From: Sphingomonas desiccabilis
Lineage (GTDB): Bacteria > Pseudomonadota > Alphaproteobacteria > Sphingomonadales > Sphingomonadaceae
Length of the DNA stretch: 64,000 nucleotides
Reading direction: 5' to 3'
Assembly: GCF_004135605.1 (NCBI RefSeq)
Contig: NZ_SDPT01000002.1
Span: forward strand, 868,001-932,000
Positions within the stretch are counted from its first letter, which is position 1. Every line of letters starts with the position of its first letter. Of this stretch, positions 27,018-36,995 are shown piece by piece. The position numbers and the translations under genes are program-made. Below the pieces are notes generated by a model that saw nothing but the letters and a program-made list of their open reading frames with translations, made no database searches and was not told the origin of the DNA.

Positions 27018-27515
27018 TCAGCCTTCCTTCACGTCATATTCCGACTTCGCATTGAGGGCGATGTAGTTCTCCAGGCCCATGCGCTCGATCATCTCGAACT
27101 GGCGCTCCAGCGTGTCGACATGCTCTTCCTCATTCTCGAGGATCTCGGCGAACAGATCGCGGCTGACGAAGTCGCGGACGCTCTCGCAGTACGCAATCGC
27201 CTCGCGCAGCTGCGCGACGGCTTCCAGCTCCAGCGCCAGGTCGGCCTTGATCGCCTCAACCACGGTCTCGCCGATGCGGAGACGTCCGAGCAGCTGGAAG
27301 TTGGGCAGCCCGTCCAGGAAGAGGATGCGCTCCGCCAGCCGGTCGGCGTGCTTCATCTCCTCGATCGATTCCTCGCGCTCGAACTTGGCGAGCTTGTACA
27401 CCCCCCAGTGATCGAACATCCGGTAGTGCAACCAATATTGGTTGATCGCCGTCAGCTCGTTCCGGAGCGTCTCGTTGAGGAATTCGACGACCTTGGGATC
27501 ACCCTTCACGTTCAC
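27018..27515 (-). CDS. bfr: Bacterioferritin
   Basis: Haem-containing iron-storage 24-mer that oxidises Fe(II) and stores it as a mineral; 165 residues. The ferroxidase ligands align as Glu20, Glu53 and His56 plus the later Glu and EEHVDTLE pair, shifted by two from the usual numbering. Met54 (EEMKHAD) is the expected haem ligand. Bfd, its reductase partner for iron release, is encoded just upstream on the same strand, with a hairpin between them. Confidence 0.96.
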   Translation of the reverse strand: MNVKGDPKVVEFLNETLRNELTAINQYWLHYRMFDHWGVYKLAKFEREESIEEMKHADRLAERILFLDGLPNFQLLGRLRIGETVVEAIKADLALELEAVAQLREAIAYCESVRDFVSRDLFAEILENEEEHVDTLERQFEMIERMGLENYIALNAKSEYDVKEG

Positions 27516-27575
27516 ATGCCCTTGCTGGTAAATTACGGGCGTGAATCTACGGGGATGATCCCGGTTTGAACAGGC

Positions 27576-27603
27576 GAAAAACGGCGGAAATCTGCGGTTT
27601 TTC
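27576..27603 (-). terminator. Hairpin between bfd and bfr
   Basis: GAAAAACGGC (27576-27585) and GCGGTTTTTC (27594-27603) pair with one mismatch; on the - strand the T-rich arm follows the stem. It may partly terminate the bfd transcript before bfr. Confidence 0.45.
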
Positions 27604-27615
27604 TACCTGCGAGCG

Positions 27616-27786
27616 TCACGCAATCGCGCGCTCTTCGTCGATGATCTCGCGTGCGAATGGCACGCATTGTCCGCACTTCGCCTGCCGGCCGAGCGCGCGA
27701 TAGGCCTGGCAGGCACTCATCGCGCCGGACCGCGCGGCCCGCCGGACTTCGTCTTCTCGAATCGCATTGCAAACGCAGACGACCAT
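27616..27786 (-). CDS. bfd: Bacterioferritin-associated ferredoxin
   Basis: 56-residue [2Fe-2S] protein that reduces bacterioferritin to release iron. The ligands are Cys4 and Cys6 (VCVCNAI) and Cys38 and Cys41 (AKCGQC), the standard CxC-x31-CxxC spacing. It starts at ATG 27786 and is preceded by two Fur-like palindromes, which fits expression under iron limitation. Confidence 0.93.
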   Translation of the reverse strand: MVVCVCNAIREDEVRRAARSGAMSACQAYRALGRQAKCGQCVPFAREIIDEERAIA

Positions 27787-27822
27787 TGCCGATTCCTTGT
27801 TGACGCGGATCGGGTAGCGTCC

Positions 27823-27839
27823 TTGCGAACAACTCGCAA
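27823..27839. promoter_or_regulatory. Fur-like operator, copy 1
   Basis: Perfect dyad TTGCGA-N5-TCGCAA, 37 bases upstream of the bfd ATG and 22 bases centre to centre from a second identical dyad. The spacing suits an iron regulator of the Fur family; identity of the regulator is inferred. Confidence 0.6.
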
Positions 27840-27844
27840 CTGTT

Positions 27845-27861
27845 TTGCGACGCATTCGCAA
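27845..27861. promoter_or_regulatory. Fur-like operator, copy 2
   Basis: Second perfect TTGCGA-N5-TCGCAA dyad with a different spacer (CGCAT). It lies two helical turns from copy 1, on the same DNA face, between the DUF418 stop and bfd. Confidence 0.6.
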
Positions 27862-27878
27862 TTTTGGATGGTGCGTCC

Positions 27879-29135
27879 TCAGCCGGGCAGGGCGGCCGTC
27901 TTTCTCATGGGCTGGAGTTCGAGTCGCGCCAGCGACCGCCACAGCCACTCGAACGGGCCGTAGCGAAAGCGCGAGAGCCAGGCCGGCGACCAAAGCAGCA
28001 TCGCCCCCCACATGGCGAGGACGATCGGATAGAGCGCCGCGCGCGACAGCGTGCCGTACCAGCCCAGGCCATAGCCGTAGAAGATCGTGGTCATCACGAT
28101 GCTGGTGGTCAGATAGTTGGTGAACGCCATCCGTCCGGCCGCGGCGATCCGCTCGCCAAGCCCGCCGCCCGGCCGCGCCAGCAGCAGGATCAGGCACGCC
28201 CACCCCAGGATCATCGGCACGCGCAGCGGCGTGGCGAAGGCCATCGTCGCGGTCGCCACCGCCAGCAACTCGAAGTCGCGCGAGACGAGCCAGGCGGCGA
28301 GCAGCGCATAGCCGGGGATGCCGATGCCGAAGCCGACCAGCATCCAGCGGCAATAGCGCGCCCGCGGCCAGGCGCCCGTCAGCATCCCCGAACGCAGCGC
28401 CGCCATGCCCAGCAGCATGTAGCCCAGCGTCTCCGCCCCCACGAACAGCGTGGCCGACAGCGAATGCGTCAGCTCTCCCCAGCGGTGCGCGACCAGGCCG
28501 CTCCAGCTGCCCCGGTGCAGCGCCAGCTCCTGCTGGATATGCGCAGGGCTGGGAACGCCCATGGAGTCGATGAAGGCGCGCAGCGACTGGGCGTTCTCGG
28601 CGGCCTTCGCCGGATCGGGGTCGTGGATGCCGGCCTGCATCGCCAGGATGCCGAGCGGCATGATCGCGTACACCAGCCACGCTACCCCCACGAGCACCAG
28701 CCCGCGGGTCACCAGCGCTCGCACGCCCGCGTTGCGGCACGTATAGGCGATCGCCCCGATCACCGCATATTGGTTCAGGATGTCGCCCCACCACAACAGC
28801 AGCAGATGGGCGATGCCGAACGCGAACAGCCAGGCCATGCGCGCGAAGTGCACCCGCGCCGGGCTCTCGTCCTTGGCCGCAGCCCGGTCGATCACCAGCA
28901 GCATCGACGCGCCGAACAGGAAGCTGAACAGCCCCCGCATCTTGCCGTCGAACAGCACGAAGTTGACCAGGTAGACGGCCAGGTCGATCCCCTGGTGCCC
29001 GCCATAGGCCTTGGGATTGATGTACGCCGCATCGGGCATCGCAAAGGCGACGATGTTCATCAGCAGGATGCCGAGCACCGCCACCCCGCGCACCGTGTCC
29101 AGCGACCCGATCCGGTCCGCCTGCGTCGTCGCCAT
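27879..29135 (-). CDS. DUF418 multi-spanning membrane protein
   Basis: 418 residues with about eight to ten predicted membrane helices. The N terminus RIGSLDTVRGVAVLGILLMNIVAFAMP and the C-terminal YGPFEWLWRSL region are hallmarks of DUF418 proteins, which resemble acyltransferase-3-like membrane enzymes; no substrate is known. ATG at 29135 starts the conserved region. It is upstream of bfd, but the Fur-like sites lie between them, so bfd probably has its own promoter. Confidence 0.87.
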   Translation of the reverse strand: MATTQADRIGSLDTVRGVAVLGILLMNIVAFAMPDAAYINPKAYGGHQGIDLAVYLVNFVLFDGKMRGLFSFLFGASMLLVIDRAAAKDESPARVHFARMAWLFAFGIAHLLLLWWGDILNQYAVIGAIAYTCRNAGVRALVTRGLVLVGVAWLVYAIMPLGILAMQAGIHDPDPAKAAENAQSLRAFIDSMGVPSPAHIQQELALHRGSWSGLVAHRWGELTHSLSATLFVGAETLGYMLLGMAALRSGMLTGAWPRARYCRWMLVGFGIGIPGYALLAAWLVSRDFELLAVATATMAFATPLRVPMILGWACLILLLARPGGGLGERIAAAGRMAFTNYLTTSIVMTTIFYGYGLGWYGTLSRAALYPIVLAMWGAMLLWSPAWLSRFRYGPFEWLWRSLARLELQPMRKTAALPG

Positions 29136-29564
29136 CGCTGTTCCCCCATGCGCCCCACGGGGGACGCTATAGGAAGATGGGTTGCGGCTGAAGTGGGACA
29201 GCACGGGTTCGCGCTCGGGCGGCGTTGGGACGCGCACGCCAGCGCGGCGGTGCGGCGTCGGCAGCATCCGCAGCCTCCTCCCCCAGTGCTCCTGCGAAGG
29301 CACGAGCCCAGGGTTGCGGACGCCGCCGCGGGTCGTCCTGCTCCACCCTGGATCCCCACCTGTGCGGGGATACGGCGCGCGTTGGGGGAGACAGCCGCCC
29401 GCCCGCAGAAATCTCCTCGTCCTGCTGACGAAAGTCAGCGTCCAGACGCGCATCGTCTCGGAAGAAAAACTCGCGACCCCAGCGGCAACGGATCCCGACG
29501 TCCGTTAGGATGATACGGAGGGGGTGGGCTCCCGCCTGCGTCCCTCCGCCGCAACCCGTCGCCC
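29136..29564. repeat. Gene-free stretch with dispersed palindromic repeats
   Basis: No convincing gene. It contains three hairpins: 29288-29307 (GCTCCTGC-type arms around GAAG), 29352-29371 (ATCCCC / GGGGAT) and 29424-29439 (GCTGAC-GAAA-GTCAGC). The first, with flanking CCCAGGGTT (29286-29315), is repeated in inverse orientation at 46824-46853, so it is a dispersed extragenic element. Confidence 0.65.
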
Positions 29565-29963
29565 TTACCCGCCGACCCGCTCGCGCCGTCGCGGTACCAG
29601 CTTGGTCGCGCGCCAGCCCGGCACCAGCACGAGCGGCTCGACGTCCACGAGCCAGCCGGGTCCGACCAGGTCGCCCAGCTGCGGCGAATCGAGCCCCAGT
29701 GCGCCCTGGCGCCAGCCGATCCACACGAAGCTGGACGGGGCAAGCAGGCCGCGCAGCCGCTCCAGCGCGGTGGCGAGCGCCTCGCGGGAGGGGACCACCA
29801 CCAGCGCCGCATCCAGGCCCGCGGACGGCGCCGCCTCGATCGACAGCCCCGGCACGGTCGCGTCGATCGCGGCGGCAATCTCTTGCGGAACGCCGCTCAC
29901 CCACACGCGCATCCCGCGCTTGAGGTTCAGCTGGGCGGCAAGGCTGGCAGAATCCGGGGTCAT
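29565..29963 (-). CDS. DUF3052-like protein
   Basis: 132 residues. The layout LAAQLNLKRGMRVWVSGVPQEI, then DAALVVVPSREALATALERL, SSFVWIGWRQ and GPGWLVDVEPLVLVPGWRATKLVPR matches the small DUF3052 family. GAGGAGG precedes the ATG. It has no signal peptide. The family has no firm function. Confidence 0.68.
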   Translation of the reverse strand: MTPDSASLAAQLNLKRGMRVWVSGVPQEIAAAIDATVPGLSIEAAPSAGLDAALVVVPSREALATALERLRGLLAPSSFVWIGWRQGALGLDSPQLGDLVGPGWLVDVEPLVLVPGWRATKLVPRRRERVGG

Positions 29964-30026
29964 GCGCGGCCTCCTCGAGGGATCTTACCCCAAGGAGACT
30001 CCCGCACGCCCCTCGCAGTTCCCGGG

Positions 30027-32246
30027 TCAGGCGAGGGCGGCGTCGGCGCCCATCAGGTCGGGGAAGAAGCCCTCGTGCGCCTGGCGCAGCGCGTCCAGCG
30101 ACACGACGAAGTCGCCGTCGGCCAGTTCGAAGATCAGCCGGCTGCCGATCGTGCGGCCGATCGGCTCCGCGTCGATGCCGGCCGCCTGCGCGCCCTTCAG
30201 GAAGTCGAGCAGCGCATGGTCGTGCACCGTCACCAGATACACGCCCTGGTCCTCGCCAAAGAAGGAGCAGGCGTTGTCGTACGGCTGCTTCTTGTCGAGG
30301 ATCGCGCCGATGTTGCCGGCCAGCGCCATTTCGGCCAGCGCCACCGCCAGGCCGCCGTCGGCCACGTCGTGCGCCGCCGTCACCACGCCCGCGGTGATCG
30401 CGGCGCGGAGATAGTCGCCGGTGCGACGCTCGGCATCCAGGTCCACCGGCGGCGGCGGGCCTTCCTCGCGGCCGTGGATCTCGCGCAGCCACAGCGACTG
30501 GCCGAGATGGCCGGAGCGGTTGCCCAGCGCGATGATGATGTCGCCGGTCTGCTTGAAGGCGATGGTCATCGACTTCTCCCAGTCGGCCATCAGCCCCAGG
30601 CCACCGATCGCCGGCGTGGGCAGGATCGCCGAGCCGCCGCCGGTCGCCTTGGACTCGTTGTAGAGCGAGACGTTGCCCGACACGATCGGGAAGTCGAGCG
30701 CGCGGCAGGCGTGGCCCATGCCCTCCAGGCATCCGACGATCTGGCCCATGATCTCCGGCCGCTGCGGATTGGCGAAGTTCAGGCAGTTGGTGATCGCGAG
30801 CGGGGTCGCACCCACCGCCGTCAGGTTGCGCCACGCCTCGGCCACAGCCTGCTTGCCGCCCTCGACCGGGTCGGCGAAGCAGTAGCGCGGGGTGCAGTCG
30901 GTGGTGATCGCCAGCGCCTTCTTGGTGCCGTGGACGCGCACCACCGCGGCGTCGCCGCCCGGGCGCTGCACGGTGTCGGCGCCGACCATGTGGTCGTACT
31001 GCTCCCAGATCCAGCGCCGGCTGGCGATGTCGGGCGAGCCCATCAGCTTCAACAGGTCCGCGGCCGGATCGGTGCAGGCCGGCACGTTCGTCAGTTCGGC
31101 CGGCTTGGGCGTCGGCACGTGCGGACGGTCGTAGAGCGGCGCCTCGTCGGCAAGCGGCGCGAGCGGGATGTCGGCGACGGTGTCGCCTTTCCACTTCAGC
31201 ACCATGCGGCCGGTGTCGGTGACGCGGCCGATGATCGCGAAATCCAACTCCCACTTGCGGAAGATCGCCTCGGCGAATTCCTCGCGGCCGGGCTTCAGCA
31301 CCATGAGCATGCGCTCCTGGCTCTCCGACAGCATCATCTCATAAGGCGTCATGCCCTCTTCGCGCTGGGGAACATCGTCCATCACCAGCTCGATGCCGAC
31401 GCCGCCCTTGGACGCCATCTCGACCGAGGAAGAGGTGAGGCCGGCCGCACCCATGTCCTGGATCGCGACGATCGCGTCGGACGCCATCAGTTCCAGGCAC
31501 GCCTCGATCAGCAGCTTCTCGGTGAAGGGGTCGCCGACCTGGACGGTGGGGCGCTTTTCCTCCGAGTCCTCGCCGAAGTCGGCCGAGGCCATGGTCGCGC
31601 CGTGGATGCCGTCGCGGCCGGTCTTGGAGCCGACGTAGACGATCGGATTGCCCACGCCCGACGCTGCCGAGTAGAAAATCTTGTCCGTGTCAGCGACGCC
31701 CACGGTCATCGCGTTGACCAGGATGTTGCCGTCATAGGCCGGGTGGAAGTTCACCTCGCCGCCCACCGTCGGCACGCCGACGCAATTGCCATAGCCGCCG
31801 ATGCCGTGGACCACGCCCGCGATCAGGTGGCGCATCTTCGGGTGATCGGGTCGACCGAAGCGCAGCGCGTTCAGGTTGGCGACCGGGCGCGCGCCCATCG
31901 TGAACACGTCGCGCAGGATGCCGCCGACGCCCGTCGCCGCGCCCTGGTAGGGCTCGATGTAGGACGGGTGGTTGTGCGACTCCATCTTGAAGATCGCCGC
32001 CTGGCCGTCGCCGATGTCGACCACGCCCGCATTCTCACCCGGACCGCAGATCACCTGCGGGCCTTCGGTCGGCAGCTTCTTCAGGTGAATGCGGCTCGAC
32101 TTGTACGAGCAATGCTCGGACCACATCACCGAGAAGATGCCGAGCTCCGTCAGATTGGGCTCGCGCCCCATCGCGTGCAGGACGCGCTCATATTCCTCGG
32201 GGGAAAGGCCGTGCTCGGCGACGATCTCGGGCGTGATCTGGGTCAT
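30027..32246 (-). CDS. purL: Phosphoribosylformylglycinamidine synthase subunit PurL
   Basis: Fourth step of purine synthesis: ATP-dependent amidation of FGAR to FGAM, using ammonia supplied by PurQ with PurS as bridge. 739 residues, the small-PurL type. Motifs include [61 protein letters not shown] and [18 protein letters not shown]. It is monocistronic here; purQ and purS are not in the window. Confidence 0.96.
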   Translation of the reverse strand: MTQITPEIVAEHGLSPEEYERVLHAMGREPNLTELGIFSVMWSEHCSYKSSRIHLKKLPTEGPQVICGPGENAGVVDIGDGQAAIFKMESHNHPSYIEPYQGAATGVGGILRDVFTMGARPVANLNALRFGRPDHPKMRHLIAGVVHGIGGYGNCVGVPTVGGEVNFHPAYDGNILVNAMTVGVADTDKIFYSAASGVGNPIVYVGSKTGRDGIHGATMASADFGEDSEEKRPTVQVGDPFTEKLLIEACLELMASDAIVAIQDMGAAGLTSSSVEMASKGGVGIELVMDDVPQREEGMTPYEMMLSESQERMLMVLKPGREEFAEAIFRKWELDFAIIGRVTDTGRMVLKWKGDTVADIPLAPLADEAPLYDRPHVPTPKPAELTNVPACTDPAADLLKLMGSPDIASRRWIWEQYDHMVGADTVQRPGGDAAVVRVHGTKKALAITTDCTPRYCFADPVEGGKQAVAEAWRNLTAVGATPLAITNCLNFANPQRPEIMGQIVGCLEGMGHACRALDFPIVSGNVSLYNESKATGGGSAILPTPAIGGLGLMADWEKSMTIAFKQTGDIIIALGNRSGHLGQSLWLREIHGREEGPPPPVDLDAERRTGDYLRAAITAGVVTAAHDVADGGLAVALAEMALAGNIGAILDKKQPYDNACSFFGEDQGVYLVTVHDHALLDFLKGAQAAGIDAEPIGRTIGSRLIFELADGDFVVSLDALRQAHEGFFPDLMGADAALA

Positions 32247-32400
32247 GCGCGAGCCCTTAGCGGCACCTGCGCGAGCGGGCTAGAGGGCAGGCGCGCCGAG
32301 CCGCGGCTGGCTGCGGATTTTCGCCCCTGCCGGACAGGCCGCTTGCCTGGGCCGGCGGTCCGCTCGACCATGGCGCGGAAACCGATGGAGGAGCGCGCAC

Positions 32401-32823
32401 GTGCAGCAGCAGATTTCGGTCATCACGCTCGGCGTCACGGACCTGCACCGATCCCGGCGCTTCTACATGCATGGCTTCGGCTGGACGCCCGTGTTCGAAA
32501 ATGCGGAGATCGTCTTCTACCAGATGAACGGGCTGGTCCTCGGCACCTTCAATCGCGCGGCGCTGGAACGCGACATGAACCGGTTCGGCTCCGCCCCCGG
32601 CGGCGCCTTCTCGCTGGCGCATAACGTGCCGGCCCAGACGGACGTTGAGCCCCTCATGGAGCAACTGGTCGCGGCGGGCGGAAACATCCTCCGCCCGGCG
32701 GATGCCCCGCCGCACGGCGGCTATCGCGGCTATGTCGCCGATCCGGACGGGCACGCCTGGGAAATCGCGTGGAACCCGGCCTGGACCATCGACGAGAACG
32801 GTTTCGTCACCTTCGCGGCCTGA
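32401..32823 (+). CDS. VOC/glyoxalase-family protein
   Basis: 140 residues of the vicinal-oxygen-chelate superfamily: ISVITLGVTDLHRSRRFYM opens the first module, and GGYRGYVADPDGHAWEIAWNP closes the second with the metal-binding Glu. The GTG start follows GGAGGAG at 6 bases. Such proteins range from lyases to antibiotic-binding proteins; the substrate is unknown. Confidence 0.87.
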   Translation: MQQQISVITLGVTDLHRSRRFYMHGFGWTPVFENAEIVFYQMNGLVLGTFNRAALERDMNRFGSAPGGAFSLAHNVPAQTDVEPLMEQLVAAGGNILRPADAPPHGGYRGYVADPDGHAWEIAWNPAWTIDENGFVTFAA

Positions 32824-32842
32824 ACCCGCCGCGGACTCGGGC

Positions 32843-33247
32843 TCACACGTCGATGCTGTCGTAGACCACGACCCGCGCCCACAGGTCGCCGCACGTCTCC
32901 ACGAAGCGCTGGTGGATCGGGTGGTCCTGGTAGCGAGCCTGGTCCGCGACCGTATCGAACACCATCAGCTCGGACACATGGTAGCTGCTGTCCACCACCG
33001 ATCGCTGCTCGGTAGGGGCGGGGACGCCCACCCGCAGCTCCCGGATCTCGGGGATCGCGCGCAGCGTCTTGAGGCCGGCGATCAGCTTCTCCCGGTCGCC
33101 CGCGCGCGCCGGCTCCTTCAGCCAGAAGAAGACGTGGTGGACCATCTGGCCCTTGCGCGGCGCCGCCCCGGCTGCGGCCCGGGCCCCGAGCACCGGCAGC
33201 CCCAACGCCGCCATGAGTCCCATCCAGCCTCGACGATTCACGATCAT
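32843..33247 (-). CDS. Exported Dabb (A/B barrel) domain protein
   Basis: 134 residues. The N terminus [22 protein letters not shown] resembles a Tat-like signal. The Dabb barrel begins [28 protein letters not shown] and ends with [11 protein letters not shown]. These stress-responsive barrels usually dimerise; no catalytic residues were assigned. Start 33247 is chosen because GGAGACAGGG precedes it; an in-frame ATG twelve bases earlier is inside that site. Confidence 0.8.
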   Translation of the reverse strand: MIVNRRGWMGLMAALGLPVLGARAAAGAAPRKGQMVHHVFFWLKEPARAGDREKLIAGLKTLRAIPEIRELRVGVPAPTEQRSVVDSSYHVSELMVFDTVADQARYQDHPIHQRFVETCGDLWARVVVYDSIDV

Positions 33248-33292
33248 CCCTGTCTCCATCCCTGCCGCGCCTGCGGGGTCGCAGGCGGCGCT

Positions 33293-34855
33293 TCAGTCCG
33301 CATCCGCAGCCGCTGCCGCCTTCGCGGCCTCGGCCTCCATCGCCGCCAGCACCTCCTTGCCGGACTTCTTCGCGTCCAGCTGTGCCAGCAGCCACGCTGC
33401 CCCGTTGTCCGAGGCGGCGTGCGCCGAATAGGCGAGGGGCCGCAGCGCGCGCCTCGCATCCTCGATCCGCTCGTCGATCAGCGACTGGTGCGCATAGGCG
33501 AAGCGCAGCCCGTCGTCCTGTGGCACCAGCTCGTGCGCGCGGGCGAGCGCCTCCTTCGCATTGGCGGTGGGCTGCGCGCCCGCCATGCCGAAGCTCGAGT
33601 AGAAGAGCAGCAGCGTATAGGCGTCGTTGGGGTCGATCTTGTTCGCCTTCAGCAGCCAGCTGCGCGCCTCCTTCCACGCGGCCGGGTCGCTCGTCTTCGC
33701 CTCTCGCGCCCGGTTGAGGAGGATCTGCGCCTTGTAGACGAGTGCCTGGGAGGAGTTCGGATCGATTTCCAGCGCGCGGTCGGCCGCCGCTTCGGCCAGG
33801 TCATAGCGGCCCGCGTCCAAGGCCATCTCGGCAAGCCAGCCCTGGACCACCGGGTCGTCGGGATAGCGCGCGCCGATCGGGATCGCGTCTTCCAGGATCG
33901 GCTGCGCGGTCTTGGCATTGACCCCGCGGTCGGACCGCATGCGCAGGCCGATCATCGCCCTCTCGCCGGCGGTCAACGGCCGCACCTGCACCACCGGCTT
34001 CGGCAGCTTGTCCAGCCCGAACCGCAGCGCGGGGAAGGTCCGCCCCTTCAGCCGCGCGTTCAGCTCCTTGTCCAGCTGCTTCAGATCGCCGAATGCCTCG
34101 CGCGCAGCCTCGACGCTCGGCTTCCCCTGGTTCACCGCCGTCAGGTATTTGGAGAACTGCGCTTGCCGTTCGGGCGGCGCCGCGACGGTGAGATAGTGGG
34201 TGAGCAGCCAGCCGCGCGCGTACAGCCCTTCCATCTGATCCCGGCGGATCGTGCTCATGTTCACGGACAGAAGCGCCGAGGCGGGAAGCGGATCGCCGTA
34301 CAGCAGCGAATAGGCGCGGTGCTGCGCGGGCTTGCCGATCCAAGCCGTCTCCTTGTCGAACGACACCGTCGACAGGAACTCCGCATAGCCCTCGGAGAAC
34401 CAGGCCGGATAGGCGGCGGCGAAATTGCCGAGCAGCAGGTGATGGGCATATTCATGGAACAGCACGATCCGCGCCTGCTCGCGATCCGATCCGTCGCCAC
34501 CCAGCCCGCGCTGGGGGGTGAAGGCGACCGAGCCGCTCGCCCGCCCGTCGTAGAAGCCGGCGACGTTGGCGCTGTTCGAACCGTACAGGCGCCGCACCGC
34601 ACTGTCGTTCGGCACGACATAGAGCGTCACCTTGTTCGACTCGTCCTCCGGGCGTGCCGCCACGTTCTGGAAATAGCGGAAGACGCTGTCGAACAGCTCC
34701 AGCTCCTCGGCCCGCTCCTTCGCCGAGTTCGCGTTCCCCTCGGCAAAGACGATGAAGTGCTTCGACGTCGCCTGGTACCACTCGGCCCTGGCCGGGACCG
34801 CCGTCGTCAGCGCCAGCCCCAGGATCATCGACGCAAGCCGTATCGACCGACGCAT
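33293..34855 (-). CDS. DUF1570-like exported metallopeptidase with TPR region
   Basis: 520 residues. The signal peptide (1-24) is followed by a gluzincin-like domain with the zinc motif HEYAH ([14 protein letters not shown], about 143-155) and the downstream acidic residue in [10 protein letters not shown]. The C-terminal half is helical TPR-type ([47 protein letters not shown]). Probably a periplasmic peptidase or peptidase-derived scaffold; the substrate is unknown. It is divergent from nadA. Confidence 0.8.
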   Translation of the reverse strand: MRRSIRLASMILGLALTTAVPARAEWYQATSKHFIVFAEGNANSAKERAEELELFDSVFRYFQNVAARPEDESNKVTLYVVPNDSAVRRLYGSNSANVAGFYDGRASGSVAFTPQRGLGGDGSDREQARIVLFHEYAHHLLLGNFAAAYPAWFSEGYAEFLSTVSFDKETAWIGKPAQHRAYSLLYGDPLPASALLSVNMSTIRRDQMEGLYARGWLLTHYLTVAAPPERQAQFSKYLTAVNQGKPSVEAAREAFGDLKQLDKELNARLKGRTFPALRFGLDKLPKPVVQVRPLTAGERAMIGLRMRSDRGVNAKTAQPILEDAIPIGARYPDDPVVQGWLAEMALDAGRYDLAEAAADRALEIDPNSSQALVYKAQILLNRAREAKTSDPAAWKEARSWLLKANKIDPNDAYTLLLFYSSFGMAGAQPTANAKEALARAHELVPQDDGLRFAYAHQSLIDERIEDARRALRPLAYSAHAASDNGAAWLLAQLDAKKSGKEVLAAMEAEAAKAAAAADAD

Positions 34856-34991
34856 CTCGTCCTCTCCCCCTTGTCCCTCACGCGCAGCCTATCGGGCGCG
34901 GTCGCGCGTGTCAGCCATCTTGCCGCACCGGACGCGAATGGCCATGTGGGCGCTTTGTGGCCCGTTCCATGGGCACGCGGGGGAAGTTGGA

Positions 34992-36002
34992 ATGGACGCA
35001 CGCAACGGCATCGGCGGCACTCTGGCCGGCGTCGACCTGCTGGGAGAGATCGACCGGCTGCGCAAGGAGCGCAACGCCGTCATCCTCGCGCATTATTACC
35101 AGAAGCCGGAGATCCAGGATCTCGCCGATTTCGTCGGCGACAGCCTCGACCTGTCGCGCAAGGCCGCGGCCACCGATGCCGAGGTCATCGCCTTTTGCGG
35201 CGTGCGCTTCATGGCCGAGACCGCCAAGATCCTCAGCCCCGAGAAGATCGTCGTGCTCCCCGACATGGCCGCCGGCTGCAGCCTGGAGGACAGCTGCCCG
35301 CCCGAGCAGTTCGCCGCCTTCCGCGCGCAGCACCCGGATCACATCGCGCTGACCTACATCAACTGCTCGACGGAGGTGAAGGCGCTCAGCGACATCATCG
35401 TCACCTCGTCCTCGGCGGAAAAGATTCTCAGCCAGATCCCGCCCAGCCAGAAGATCCTCTTCGGCCCGGATCGAAACCTGGGCGGCTATCTCGCGCGCAA
35501 GACCGGCCGCGACCTGCTGCTGTGGCCGGGCGTGTGCATCGTGCACGAGGCGTTCTCGGAAACCGAACTGCTGAAGCTCAAGGCCGAGCATCCCGGCGCG
35601 CCCGTCGCGGCGCACCCGGAATGCCCCGCCGTCATCCTCGACCACGCCGATTACGTCGGCTCCACCCGCGGCATCCTCGAATATGCGCAGACGGTGCCCG
35701 GCGACACGCTGATCGTCGCGACCGAGCCGCACATCATCCACCAGATGGAAAAGGCGATGCCGGAGAAGCGCTTCATCGGCGCGCCCGGGGCCGACGGCAA
35801 CTGCAACTGCAACATCTGCCCCTACATGGCGCTCAACACGATCGAGAAGCTCTACCTGGCGCTGCGCGACCTGGAGCCGCGCATCGAGATCGAGGAGAGC
35901 CTGCGCCTCAAGGCCAAGGTCTCGCTCGATCGCATGCTGGGCATGGCCAGCGGCACCGTCGGCATGGGCGACCTCGGCCCGGTGCGCGTCACCGGAGACT
36001 GA
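34992..36002 (+). CDS. nadA: Quinolinate synthase
   Basis: Condenses iminoaspartate with dihydroxyacetone phosphate to quinolinate in NAD synthesis, using a [4Fe-4S] cluster; 336 residues. Family motifs are [71 protein letters not shown] and [14 protein letters not shown]. The ATG at 34992 starts the conserved region; GGGAAG lies upstream. nadC is 11 kb away, and nadB is not in the window. Confidence 0.96.
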   Translation: MDARNGIGGTLAGVDLLGEIDRLRKERNAVILAHYYQKPEIQDLADFVGDSLDLSRKAAATDAEVIAFCGVRFMAETAKILSPEKIVVLPDMAAGCSLEDSCPPEQFAAFRAQHPDHIALTYINCSTEVKALSDIIVTSSSAEKILSQIPPSQKILFGPDRNLGGYLARKTGRDLLLWPGVCIVHEAFSETELLKLKAEHPGAPVAAHPECPAVILDHADYVGSTRGILEYAQTVPGDTLIVATEPHIIHQMEKAMPEKRFIGAPGADGNCNCNICPYMALNTIEKLYLALRDLEPRIEIEESLRLKAKVSLDRMLGMASGTVGMGDLGPVRVTGD

Positions 36003-36040
36003 CGGTCCACGCCCGAACCCCCCCCCGAGAGGACGTTCCC

Positions 36041-36874
36041 ATGCAGCATCCGAGCCCCTGGCAGCACCACCGGCGCGCCGGCATCGCCGACGACATCGAT
36101 TTCGAGATCAAGGGGCAGGAGCTCCAGTTCCTGGAGATCGAGCTCGATCCCGGCGAGAGCGCGGTGGCGGAGGCCGGGGCGCTGGTGTGGAAGGATGCGG
36201 CCGTGTCGATGGCCACGGTGTTCGGCGACGGCAGCGGCCAGGATGCGGGCTTCATGGGCAAGCTGCTCGGCGCGGGCCGCCGGCTGGTGACGGGCGAGAG
36301 CCTGTTCACCACCGTCTTCACCCACCAGGGCCGTGGCAAGGCGCGGGTCGCCTTTGCCTCGCCCACGCCCGGCGCGATCCTGCCGCTGCGGCTGGGGGAC
36401 CTTGGCGGGCGGCTGATCTGCCAGAAGGACAGCTTCCTCGCCGCGGCAAAGGGCGTGTCGATCGGCATCCACTTCCAGAAGCGTGTGCTCACCGGCCTGT
36501 TCGGCGGCGAGGGCTTCATCATGCAGAAGCTGGAAGGCGACGGCTGGGTCTTCGTCCAGATGGGCGGCACCGTGGTCGAACGCACGCTGGCGCCGGGCGA
36601 GGAACTCCACGTCGACACCGGCTGCTTGGCGGCGATGACCGACACGGTGGACTTCGACCTGGTCACGGCGGGCGGCGTGAAGAGCGTGCTGTTCGGCGGC
36701 GAGGGCCTGTTCTTCGCCCGGTTGCGCGGCCCCGGCAAGGTCTGGATCCAGTCGCTGCCCTTCTCGCGCCTGGCCGGCCGGATGCTGGCGGCCGCCGGCA
36801 GCCGCGGCGGCCAGAACCGCGGCGAAGGCTCGATCCTGGGCGGCCTCGGCGACTTCGTCGGCGGCAACAACTAG
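36041..36874 (+). CDS. TIGR00266/AIM24-family protein
   Basis: 277 residues of the AIM24/TIGR00266 beta-barrel family: FEIKGQELQFLEIELDPGESAVAEAGALVWKD at the N terminus, PGAILPLRLGDLGGRLICQKDSFLAAAKGVSIGIHFQKR in the middle, and a Gly-rich C-terminal tail (GRMLAAAGSRGGQNRGEGSILGGLG). The family lacks a firm function. GAGAGGACG precedes the ATG, 38 bases after the nadA stop, so the two may be cotranscribed. Confidence 0.85.
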   Translation: MQHPSPWQHHRRAGIADDIDFEIKGQELQFLEIELDPGESAVAEAGALVWKDAAVSMATVFGDGSGQDAGFMGKLLGAGRRLVTGESLFTTVFTHQGRGKARVAFASPTPGAILPLRLGDLGGRLICQKDSFLAAAKGVSIGIHFQKRVLTGLFGGEGFIMQKLEGDGWVFVQMGGTVVERTLAPGEELHVDTGCLAAMTDTVDFDLVTAGGVKSVLFGGEGLFFARLRGPGKVWIQSLPFSRLAGRMLAAAGSRGGQNRGEGSILGGLGDFVGGNN

Positions 36875-36995
36875 GGGCGGGGGCGCAGAGCCAGCGCCCG
36901 CACGCGCAGCGGTGTCGTGGAACCACCCCCTGGCCCGGGGGTGGCGCGGCGAGCTGCAGGCCGGACGAGCGAGCCGACGACGACGGTTGAGTTCC

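Noticed and set aside
29883..32624. A 913-codon open frame on the + strand antisense to purL
   Set aside because: It mirrors the codon structure of purL on the opposite strand, as usual in G+C-rich DNA, and has no recognisable protein features.
32645..36874. A 1409-codon open frame on the + strand
   Set aside because: It runs antisense or out of frame through several real genes; only its last 277 codons (from the ATG at 36041) form a real protein.
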